Shown piece after piece: positions 1 through 6,746 of a DNA stretch of 10,731 bases. Every line of letters starts with the position of its first letter. The first letter of the stretch is position 1. Source of the stretch: Perkinsus olseni (taxonomy: Eukaryota; Perkinsozoa; Perkinsida; Perkinsidae); assembly GCA_013115135.1 (NCBI GenBank), contig JABANP010000955.1:1-10731 (forward strand), in the 5' to 3' direction. A program made the translations under genes and the position numbers. The notes beneath the pieces were generated by a model that did not search any database, was not told the DNA's origin, and saw only the letters and a list, made by a program, of their open reading frames with translations.

Positions 1-763
1 AGACAATCGGTGATATCGGGCGATCAGACGACGACTCTGAGAACCGCCAGACCGTCTGCGCCTGGATTGTGCTTTTCCAAAGGTTCGCAACATCTAGACA
101 GATCAGGGAGAAAGGTCCACCCTCCAGGGCCGGTCCAGAACAGGCCAGGTACAGACAGCCGGCTACAAATGCCATTTCGCCTCTACAAACGAAAACGTGG
201 CCATCCGTGTGGTTGAGCATTCCGTCAACTGGGATGATACGAGGCTGGCGGATCCACCTCTTGTGCGAGAGAGTATACGTACAGTAGCAAAGTATCTTCT
301 TTCCTGCGGAGGATGTAGAGCGTGTCCTCACCAGAGTCATAACAGTGACCCCACATGTTACCCCGACACTGGCGATCCGGATGTGCGGTGCGCTAGCTGG
401 AGCGAACGCTGGCATCAGAATAAGCCCCGTCCCAGAGTATCGGCCAACCATTAGCACACCACGTCTAATAAACATGAAGCTGATCCGGGGTAGAACAATG
501 GTATTGCAGGGGCAGTTGAAGGTGAGCTCTCTCGAACTCTTACCCAGGAAGGCCGACACCTCTCTACCAACATCATTGAGGAATCTCGCTCCATCGAAGC
601 GGTAGAACCTGGATTTCACGACTTCCGACTCGAGGGCTATGGTAGAGCAGAGGAATGGATCCATTACAATTGCCAAGAGGAGAAGGGACAACTTAACCCA
701 ATGCGCGTGATGTAACTGAGTATGTTCTGCTGTAGGCGAACTAAGGATGAGTAATGGGTTCAT
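1..763 (-). CDS. Family gene A, 5' two-thirds (continues off the left edge); off-frame internal segment
   Basis: An open reading frame runs from ATG at 763 to the window edge (254 codons) without a stop. It opens with MNPLLILSSP and reaches a second in-frame ATG at 664, which starts the family's usual MDPFLCSTIALES block. The extra 33 residues include a hydrophobic run, LSLLLLAIV, that could act as a signal peptide or anchor. Family blocks FLNDVGREVS, CPC.T and FIRR/HGVL follow, and later LYLACSGP, LICLDV and IQAQTVW. Between about 363 and 244 the frame is shifted relative to A', B and C: one C is missing in a C run near 363 and one G is extra near 244. The conserved GHCY block is therefore replaced by about 40 unrelated residues and then the normal frame resumes. 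This may be a degraded gene or two homopolymer sequencing errors. Function unknown. Confidence 0.65.
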   Translation of the reverse strand, partial: MNPLLILSSPTAEHTQLHHAHWVKLSLLLLAIVMDPFLCSTIALESEVVKSRFYRFDGARFLNDVGREVSAFLGKSSRELTFNCPCNTIVLPRISFMFIRRGVLMVGRYSGTGLILMPAFAPASAPHIRIASVGVTCGVTVMTLVRTRSTSSAGKKILCYCTYTLSHKRWIRQPRIIPVDGMLNHTDGHVFVCRGEMAFVAGCLYLACSGPALEGGPFSLICLDVANLWKSTIQAQTVWRFSESSSDRPISPIV

Positions 764-884
764 GAGAGTTAATGGAGAACACTTCAAGCCGAAGAGACAC
801 ACATAAAACACGGCCAGCCATTCGGGTTAGATTCAGGATAAGAATCTCAATACATGGCTCTGGAAAAAACACATACCATACCTA

Positions 885-903
885 TTCAACAGAGTCTGTT
901 GAA
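885..903. repeat. Perfect 9-bp-arm palindrome upstream of A
   Basis: TTCAACAGA and TCTGTTGAA flank a single central G. The palindrome sits about 120 bp upstream of the ATG of A and is preserved exactly in unit 2 (6253-6271). An operator-like protein-binding site is possible, but nothing beyond symmetry and conservation between very similar copies supports that. Confidence 0.5.
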
Positions 904-1240
904 CAGACGAAGCTGCTTCAAGCCCGCGTCCAATGGTACAGTGGGAGTAGATTCCAAGCATTTTGAAAATTTGAATAACTTCATCGACTCTGAGCTGAAT
1001 GCGTGGGAGATCCGGGTACACGCGTCCGAGTAGCGTCCCTAACTATCCACAGAAAGGCGAGACGTTTCGCTCAACGGCCCGCTTGGGCGCCAACATCTGT
1101 ATGGCCTGTCACATCAGACTAACTCAAACGACATATACGTAGGCACTAGGGGCTTCACTATGGTGATCCAACTGGAACGAGGCCCAACACAACGCTCCTC
1201 TACTTTCTAGAGAATGGCTTTCATGCTGAATCTATCCCGC

Positions 1241-1255
1241 GGAGGGGTCCCCTCC
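1241..1255. repeat. GC-rich perfect palindrome downstream of B
   Basis: GGAGGGG and CCCCTCC flank a single T, about 120 bp beyond the TAG of B on the coding strand. It is conserved exactly in unit 2 at 6614-6628. It could form a stable stem in the 3' untranslated RNA. No U-run follows on the minus strand, so a bacterial-type terminator is not supported. Confidence 0.5.
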
Positions 1256-1373
1256 TATGGACCGAATTTCAAGACCAGAAATGCTACAGTAGCGCAATGA
1301 AGCGGTTTGGGCATCGACGGACGTCAAGCATACAGCGACAGCAGAGCGATAGTGGAGAACAGAGCCAAGACAG

Positions 1374-2555
1374 CTAGGCCACAGGATTAATACGGGGATA
1401 TTTATTATCGAAGAACCAATTACGAATCTTGGTGTGCATGAGATGTCGTGACTGAGTGTGGAAGGCATGAATACAATCAACTGGGTTGTGTATCGTTTGA
1501 GTAAACCCTGACTTGATGAAGATTGTGCCATCATCCGAGACGATAGTCTGCACCGGCTCAAACTCATCCAGCTGTCCCCTTCTCTCTCCGAGCTCGCGTC
1601 CTCGTTGATCACACAAGCTATAATAGTAAAAGTTACTGCCGTCGCCCGAGCTGCACAATAACAATAGATTCTTCTTCAATAAGAGATATTCCACCACCAT
1701 GCCATCGTGTGGGTCGAGGAGCCATGAGCACAAGCACTCTACCGATACTCTCTTCCCTCTGTGGGTTACCAACAGCTTACGAAAACCCCATTCTTCCTCG
1801 TTACCCGCGCAGTAGACAACAGATAGGATGCAGCCATACTGACCCTCATGCTCGCAGATCAGTGACATGGGCCAGTCGCTGCACGAGTCGGAGAGGTTCC
1901 ATACCATCTGGGCTTGAATCCTGCCGTTCGCGCTGTTCCGAGCGTCGAGACACACCAAGGAGAAAGGACCACCTTCCTGAACGGGTCCGGAACAGGGTAG
2001 ATACAGGCGTCCAGCAGTAGATGCCATTCCCCCTCTGAAGTTGGAAATGTCTTGTGCTAGGTCGAGCATCCCTTCCACTACAACGACCCGACTAATGGCT
2101 TCAAATTCGTCTGTGAGGCGGTGCACATGGAGCAAGAACGCATCGTCATTCTTATAGAGGATGTAAAGTGCGTCCTTAACAGGGTCGTAACAGTGGCCCT
2201 GCATGTAACCCTCCCCGCTTATGATTCGTAGGTGTGGAGTGGCAGCAGGGCTGAGAACTGGTACCAGATTGAATCCAGTTTTACAATGCAGGGCAGCCGT
2301 CAGCACACCATGCCTGATGAACAGGAAGCTGATGTCAGGTAGCATGACGGTAGTGCAGGGACAGTTGAAGGTGAGCTCTCTCGGACTCTTGCCGAGGAAG
2401 CCCGACACTTCTCTACCAACATCATTGAGGAATCCGCCATCACTCAAGTAACGGCGGAACCTGGACTTGACGACTTCCGACTCGAGGGCTATGGTAGAGC
2501 AGAGGAATGGGTTCATTGAAGTTACTGATGGACGAAAAAACCCCTCATTCAACAT
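1374..2555 (-). CDS. Family gene B, intact uncharacterised ~393-aa protein (putative beta-propeller-like)
   Basis: The frame is uninterrupted from ATG at 2555 to TAG at 1374-1376. A second in-frame ATG at 2516 (residue 14) begins MNPFLCSTIALES, which matches the only ATG start available in C', so translation may really start there (380 aa). Visible blocks are FLNDVGREVSGFLGKS (residues 42-57), CPC (65-67), FIRHGVL (79-85), GHCYDP (120-125), GRLYL (182-186), VCLDARN (201-207), SDDGTIFIKSG (340-350), HAF (363-365) and NWFFD (379-383). Repeating short beta-like strands with D/G turns suggest a beta-propeller; this is inference. It is cysteine-rich with no clear membrane segment. Its twin B' differs mainly in the C-terminal third. 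The gene lies between A and C on the same strand, about 600 bp from each. I do not recognise the family and name no function. Confidence 0.85.
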   Translation of the reverse strand: MLNEGFFRPSVTSMNPFLCSTIALESEVVKSRFRRYLSDGGFLNDVGREVSGFLGKSPRELTFNCPCTTVMLPDISFLFIRHGVLTAALHCKTGFNLVPVLSPAATPHLRIISGEGYMQGHCYDPVKDALYILYKNDDAFLLHVHRLTDEFEAISRVVVVEGMLDLAQDISNFRGGMASTAGRLYLPCSGPVQEGGPFSLVCLDARNSANGRIQAQMVWNLSDSCSDWPMSLICEHEGQYGCILSVVYCAGNEEEWGFRKLLVTHRGKRVSVECLCSWLLDPHDGMVVEYLLLKKNLLLLCSSGDGSNFYYYSLCDQRGRELGERRGQLDEFEPVQTIVSDDGTIFIKSGFTQTIHNPVDCIHAFHTQSRHLMHTKIRNWFFDNKYPRINPVA

Positions 2556-2768
2556 GCGAGCGACAGATGATCGAGGAACGAGTTATCAGTTTATGCGTTA
2601 CAAATTGTTATCAATGATAGCCCTTCATGCGGCGTGACAAACTTATGAGCTTGGTGACTATGTGCATTCGAGTTCGTTCGGTGATACAGTAGCACGGCAC
2701 CGGAGCCCAGAATGGCAATTGGCGCCCGGCAGGGCCACCGTTACGACGGAGGAAGCCTCTCCGAGCAA

Positions 2769-2863
2769 CTCTCATTCCTTTCTACTAGAGCTACGGAGAA
2801 ATGCCCGTCCGAAGCTTCTTACGTAGCTTCAAAACCCTCACCGCCCTGGTAATGAACAGCTCA
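2769..2863 (-). promoter_or_regulatory. Conserved two-block upstream element ahead of B
   Basis: Block 1 (2769-2801) begins CTCTCAT and ends GAGCTACGGAGAAA. Block 2 (2831-2863) is 33 bp, begins AAAACCCTCACC and ends GAACAGCTCA. Diverged versions of both blocks, in the same order, occur upstream of C (4403-4542) and C' (9904-10034), where the rest of the spacer has largely drifted. Block 2 keeps exactly 33 bp in all three. It lies about 315 bp upstream of the ATG at 2516. Retention in otherwise diverged DNA suggests a promoter or 5' untranslated element. The minus strand is inferred from the gene it serves. Confidence 0.4.
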
Positions 2864-2872
2864 CGAGATAAA

Positions 2873-2880
2873 GGGGGGGG
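2873..2880. repeat. G8 mononucleotide run
   Basis: A run of eight G follows AAA just beyond the conserved upstream element of B. The matching run in unit 2 has ten G (8246-8255), which accounts for the 2-bp change in offset between the units. Confidence 0.85.
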
Positions 2881-3161
2881 CGAACAACGATTGGATGGCA
2901 CTGAGTCATTGCGTTTAACGAGGAGCCCACCGGCCCGACTCAAGGCCAGCAATTAACACAAAGGAACTGTTCCGCTGAAACAGATTGAAAACGACGTTCG
3001 AGTAGAGATACACGCAGGAATAGAGTGAGTAATGGAGTACAGTCATTCAATGAGTATCCAGAAAATAGATGTCAAACGAGACACCTTAACGTGATAAATT
3101 AGAACTACGCAAGATCAGGGAATCCATCCACCTGCCGGGATTCGAGGATCTCTGAGCCCAG

Positions 3162-4287
3162 CTAGACCTCCGCAGGATGGGCAGGGCGACTTTTGGTAAC
3201 AACTAACCAATTTGAGGCATCCCTATCCGTTAGACGCCGGGCTTGAGAGTAGAAAGCGTGCACACGGCTTACTGACCTGTATCGATCCCCAGACTTGATG
3301 TAGATGGTACCGTCATCCGCGATGAGAGCCCGTGATGCTTGGAGCGGAGTCCGCTGGACTCGTGCCATTCCAAGATCGTGACCTTGTTCATCACATAGGC
3401 TATGAGAGTACCTGCCTTCTTCGTTTTTTGAGGTGTAGAATAACAGGAGGTTTTTTCTTAGCAACCGGTATTCCACCTCATCGGCACCATGTCCTCTGAG
3501 AGGCCATGAGCCCGAACACACGGACGATACTTCTCCTCCCCAATGAATAACCGATAGCCTCTGATAGACCCATCCCTCGCTCTTGTCACAGTAAATGACG
3601 CACAAGACACATTCATCTCGGTGCTGCTCATCACTGACAACGAGTGATATTGGCTTAAAGGGCTGCGAGTCGGCGAAGTGGCGAATAACCTGCGCTCGAA
3701 TAACGGATGATGCCGAATCCCGAGCGTCGAGGCAGATCAGGCGGGGATCATCTTGGAAAAATGATGGGCTGCCGAAAAGGTACACACGCCCACCGACAGA
3801 TGCCATTTTTACTCCCCATAGCGGGCAGCCATTTCCGAAGTCGGCCATGCCTTGAACCGAGACGCTTCGAGTCCGCGGGGAGGCGCCTTGAGCGAGCGAA
3901 TGCACATACAGCCAACAACTTCTTGCTCTTGCCGTTAAGATGTAGAGCTTGTCCTCAGCAGGGTCGTAGCAGTGACCTAATATGTAGCCCTTCCCGTATT
4001 TGACATGTAGATGAGGAGTCGCAGCCGGGCTGAAGGGTGGTACCAAAGCAAGCTTTCCGCTTGAATGGTGAGCTGCCATCAGTACACCATGCCTGATGAA
4101 CATGAACGATGCACTAGGTATCATGACGGTATTGCAGGGGGCAGTTGAAGGTGAGCTCTCTCGAACTCTTGCCGAGGAAGGCCGAGACCTCTCTATCAAC
4201 ATCATTGAGGAATCCGTCGTCACTCAAGTAACGGCGGAACCTGAACTTGAGCATTGCCGACTCAAGAGCTATGGTGGAGCAGAGGAA
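3162..4287 (-). pseudogene. Family gene C, broken: start codon lost and 1-bp frameshift
   Basis: Homology to C' runs from the FLCSTIALES block (4287 leftwards) to the TAG at 3162-3164, with all family blocks present: FLNDV, FIRHGVL, GHCYDP, DDPRLICLDARD, DDGTIYIKSG, VHAFYSQARRL and the NWLV tail. Two lesions break it. The MNPFLC ATG is replaced by a palindrome (4282-4300), so no in-frame ATG opens the N-terminal part. A run of five G at 4137-4141, four in C', shifts the frame just before CNTVM. Downstream of the shift about 320 codons remain open, and a product could only start at ATGs near 4205 in the wrong frame for the first ~22 residues. The half left of 3752 is nearly identical to C', the other half is diverged, so the gene is a mosaic. 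A G-run sequencing error could explain the frameshift but not the lost start. Confidence 0.75.
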
Positions 4288-4300
4288 TGACCCATTCCTC
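4282..4300. repeat. Palindrome replacing the start codon of C
   Basis: GAGGAATG and CATTCCTC face each other across ACC. In B and C' the bases after GAGGAATG are GGTTCAT, which includes the start ATG on the minus strand. In C they are replaced by the reverse complement of GAGGAATGGGT. This is the footprint expected from a short inter-strand template switch. Confidence 0.7.
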
Positions 4301-4324
4301 TTCACCACTAAATTCACCACTAAA
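4301..4324. repeat. 12-bp direct repeat, two perfect copies
   Basis: TTCACCACTAAA occurs twice without a gap (4301-4312 and 4313-4324), directly next to the palindrome that destroyed the start of C. It has no counterpart in C'. It probably arose in the same or a following rearrangement. Confidence 0.8.
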
Positions 4325-4402
4325 GCTCAGGATGCTAGCCATCACATGGCCGGGCCGCACTTCAGAGCGAGTAACTCTTACCTGTGAGTCTAATCTTCAC
4401 CG

Positions 4403-4542
4403 CTCTCACATTTCACTGAAGCTACGAGGAAACTTCCATTTGGACAAACAATTCGCTTCGCAGCATTCTCGGTAAAGTGGTACCAGCAGGGTACTTCCTC
4501 CTTTGAAACAAAACCCCCACCAGCGGGACGACGAACAGCTCA
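4403..4542 (-). promoter_or_regulatory. Conserved two-block upstream element ahead of C
   Basis: Block 1 (4403-4433) runs from CTCTCACATTTC to GAGGAAAC, and block 2 (4510-4542) from AAAACCCCCACC to GAACAGCTCA. Both match the blocks ahead of B and C'. Block 2 is again 33 bp. Its distance to the coding region is about 225 bp, shorter than in C' (335 bp), in keeping with the rearranged start of C. Confidence 0.4.
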
Positions 4543-4712
4543 CAGGACAGAGAGTGCGAAGCATGATCATTCGGAGTCCCAGTTTGATCTAGTTGGCCTG
4601 CACCAGCGAAAGTAGATCCTACATTACCACAACTTGAGCCCAGGTGAGCGACTAAACACAATCCTGTCTCATTGTGCTGCAACTGTCATGTCAATTAACG
4701 AGATCCCAACGG

Positions 4713-4729
4713 AGTCCGATAATCGGACT
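4713..4729. repeat. Perfect 8-bp-arm palindrome downstream of A'
   Basis: AGTCCGAT and ATCGGACT flank a single A, about 165 bp beyond the stop of A'. The matching site near A'' (10443-10459) has one mismatched arm base. It may be a 3' RNA stem or merely a chance palindrome. Confidence 0.4.
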
Positions 4730-4891
4730 GTCCATGGATAGCTGGCGGGAATCTTACCAGGGTCGGTAACTATGCGCCACACGTGATGAAGAGTAAAAAT
4801 TGGTCCAACGGCTGATTTGAGTCGTGTGCTCGGAAGTAGGCGAGCTACATACCGCCAGAATCCAGACTCGCGAAATCAGCGAGTAACGTTG

Positions 4892-6018
4892 CTAAACCGC
4901 AGGATTGGCGCGGTTATCTTCACTATCGAAGAACCAATTGGGAGTATCGCTGTACATGAGCTGCCGGCCTTGAGGGTAGAAAGCATGAACGCAATCCATC
5001 GGGTGGCTCAGAGCTAATTCGGACTTGATGTAAATGGTGCCATCATCCGCTACGAGGGTCTGCTCCGGCTCGAGGTCGTTAGCCTGCCCTCGTCGAGCTC
5101 CGAGCTCACGACCTCTTCCATCACACAAACTATGATAATACATGAAACCAGTGTCTCCCGAGCTGCACAATAGCAACAGATTCTTCCTTAATATCTGATA
5201 TTCCACTTGTGAGGTATCATCAGGCCCGAGCAGCCATGAGGACAAGGTCTGTGCTGATACCTTCCTCCCGCGGTGAGAAACCTGTAGTTTATGAAGAAGC
5301 CATTCTCCATTACCGATATAGTAAGTAGTGGATAAGACACATTCATTCTCTTCCGCCTTCTCACAGACAATCGGTGATATCGGGCGATCAGACGACGACT
5401 CTGAGAACCGCCAGACCATTTGCGCCTGGATTGTGCTTTTCCAAAGGTTCGCAACATTCAGACAAATCAGGAGAAAGGTCCACCCTCCAGGGCCGGTCCA
5501 GAACAGGCCAGGTACAGACGGCCGGATACAAATGTCATCTCGCGTCTACAAACGAAGAGGTGGCCATCCGTGTGGTTGAGCATTCCGTCAACTGTGATGA
5601 TACGAGCTGGCGGATCCACCTCTTGTGCGAGAGAGTATACGTACAGTAGCAAAGTATCTTCTTTCCTGCGGAGGATGTAGAGCGTGTCCTCACCAGACTC
5701 ATAACAGTGACCCCACATGTTACCCCCGACACTGGCGATCCGGATGTGCGGTGCGCTAGCTGGAGCGAACGCTGGCATCAGAATCCCAGAGTATCGGCCA
5801 ACCATTAGCACACCACGTCTAATAAACATGAAGCTGATCCGGGGTAGAACAATGGTATTGCAGGGGCAGTTGAAGGTGAGCTCTCTCGAACTCTTACCCA
5901 GGAAGGCCGACACCTCTCTACCAACATCATTGAGGAATCTCGCTCCGTCGAAGCGGCAGAACCGGGACTTTACGACTTCCGACTCGAGGGCTATGGTAGA
6001 GCAGAGGAATGGGTCCAT
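4892..6018 (-). pseudogene. Family gene A', full length but frameshifted
   Basis: Homology covers a full 375-residue protein from MDPFLCSTIALES (ATG at 6018) to NPAV and a TAG at 4892-4894. The first part is open to a stop at 5467-5469, just after GPALEGGPFS. The second part continues in another frame (QMVWRFSES... equivalent, onwards from about 5460). Comparison with A shows the cause: GGG in A is GG here (5470-5471), a 1-bp deletion in the LICLD block. GHCYE is intact here, unlike in A. The N-terminal extension found in A is lost: its ATG has become ATT near 6115 and a Trp codon has become TGA near 6050. The deletion sits in a G run, so raw reads are needed to tell a true pseudogene from an error. 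Confidence 0.75.
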
Positions 6019-6155
6019 TACAATTGCCAAGAGGAGAAGGGACAACTTAACTCAATGCGCGTGATGTAACTGAGTATGTTCTGCTGTACGCGAACTAAGT
6101 ATGAGTAATGGGTTAATGAGAGTTAATGGAGAACACTTCAAGCCGAAGAGACACA

Positions 6156-6176
6156 CATAAAAGTTTTATGATAAAA
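6156..6176. repeat. Palindromic 14-bp insertion, template-switch-like
   Basis: CATAAAA and TTTTATG flank a G (6156-6170), followed by a second ATAAAA (6171-6176). Unit 1 has only CATAAAACACGG at this point (near 801). The inserted bases are the reverse complement of the adjacent CATAAAAC plus a repeat of ATAAAA. Confidence 0.75.
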
Positions 6177-6252
6177 CACGGCCAGCCATTCGGGTTAGAT
6201 TCAGGATAAGAATCTCAATACATGGCTCAGGAAAAAACACATACCATACCTA

Positions 6253-6271
6253 TTCAACAGAGTCTGTTGAA
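6253..6271. repeat. Perfect 9-bp-arm palindrome upstream of A' (copy of 885-903)
   Basis: The sequence is identical to the palindrome in unit 1, with TTCAACAGA and TCTGTTGAA around one G. Confidence 0.5.
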
Positions 6272-6613
6272 CAGACGAAGCTGCTTTAAGCCCGCGTCCG
6301 ATGTTACGGTGGGGGTAGATTCACATCAAAGCATCTTGAAAATTTGAATAACTTCATCGACTCTGAGCCGAATGCGTGGGAGCTCCGGGCATACGCGTCC
6401 GAGTAGCGCCCCTAACTATCCACAGAAAGGCGAGACGTTTCGCTCAACGGCCCGCTTGGGCGCCAACATCTGTATGGCCTGTCACATCAGACTAATTCAA
6501 ACGACATATACGTAGGCACTAGGGGCTTCACTATGGTGATCCAACTGGAACGAGGCCCAACACAACGCTCCTCTACTTTCTAGAGAATGGCTTTCATGCT
6601 GAATCTATCCCGC

Positions 6614-6628
6614 GGAGGGGTCCCCTCC
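6614..6628. repeat. GC-rich perfect palindrome downstream of B' (copy of 1241-1255)
   Basis: GGAGGGG and CCCCTCC flank one T, about 120 bp past the stop of B', exactly as downstream of B. Confidence 0.5.
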
Positions 6629-6746
6629 TATGGACCGAATTTCAAGACCAGAAATGCTACAGTAGCGCAATGAAGCGGTTTGGGCATCGACGGACGTCAA
6701 GCATACAGCGACAGCAGAGCGATAGTGGAGAACAGAGCGGAGACAG

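Larger units (their letters stand above)
764..1373. other. A-B spacer: upstream of A, downstream of B
   Basis: This 610-bp spacer carries no convincing gene. It separates the start of A from the TAG stop of B, so it should hold A's promoter and B's 3' end. Two near-perfect palindromes lie in it (885-903 and 1241-1255). It is repeated almost unchanged at about 6116-6746. It does not show the two-block upstream element seen ahead of the B and C genes, so A may be controlled differently. Short frames at 772-966 and 833-1021 do not resemble any family member. Confidence 0.6.
2556..3161. other. B-C spacer: upstream of B, downstream of C
   Basis: This 606-bp spacer has no supportable gene on either strand. 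It should hold the promoter and 5' untranslated region of B and the 3' end of C. It contains the two-block element (2769-2863) and a G8 run (2873-2880). It is repeated with very few changes at 7929-8536. Confidence 0.6.
1..3752. repeat. Unit 1 of a ~5.37-kb tandem segmental duplication (A-B-C 3' half)
   Basis: This block matches 5365-9127 almost base for base. The offset is 5364 at the left edge, 5373 across gene B and 5375 in gene C; the change of 2 comes from a G8 versus G10 run. The match continues past the left edge of the window. It ends sharply at 3752, inside gene C, after which the two units are clearly diverged. The block holds gene A, gene B and the 3' half of gene C with their spacers. 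This is direct comparison by eye; the exact percent identity was not computed. Confidence 0.9.
4325..4891. other. C-A' spacer: upstream of C, downstream of A'
   Basis: This stretch has no supportable gene. It is homologous to the spacer right of C' (about 9820-10590) but clearly diverged from it, unlike the near-identical spacers elsewhere. It contains the conserved two-block element (4403-4542) and a perfect palindrome (4713-4729). Only one copy of the segment that is duplicated at 9882-10353 is present here. Confidence 0.6.
6019..6746. other. A'-B' spacer: upstream of A', downstream of B'
   Basis: No supportable gene is visible. The stretch is near-identical to 665-1373 but includes the decayed N-terminal extension of A (about 6019-6117), a 14-bp insertion (6163-6176) and a small 6-bp expansion near 6323. 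Both palindromes of the first copy are retained. Confidence 0.6.

Noticed and set aside
1232..1612. Minus-strand 126-codon frame overlapping the end of B (again at 6605-6985)
   Set aside because: It overlaps B in another frame, does not start at an ATG with family similarity, and has no recognisable domain.
1709..2020. Plus-strand open frame of 103 codons, also present at 7082-7393
   Set aside because: It lies wholly antisense to B/B', has a low-complexity R/S/P-rich product, and its conservation follows from the conservation of B.
2221..2451. Plus-strand frame antisense to the N-terminal part of B (again at 7594-7824)
   Set aside because: It is a shadow of the conserved B coding sequence, with no independent support.
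4137..5472. Programmed ribosomal frameshifting as an explanation for C and A'
   Set aside because: The shift sites differ in place and sequence between genes, intact homologues without a shift exist (C', and A at the A' site), and no conserved slippery site plus stem was seen.
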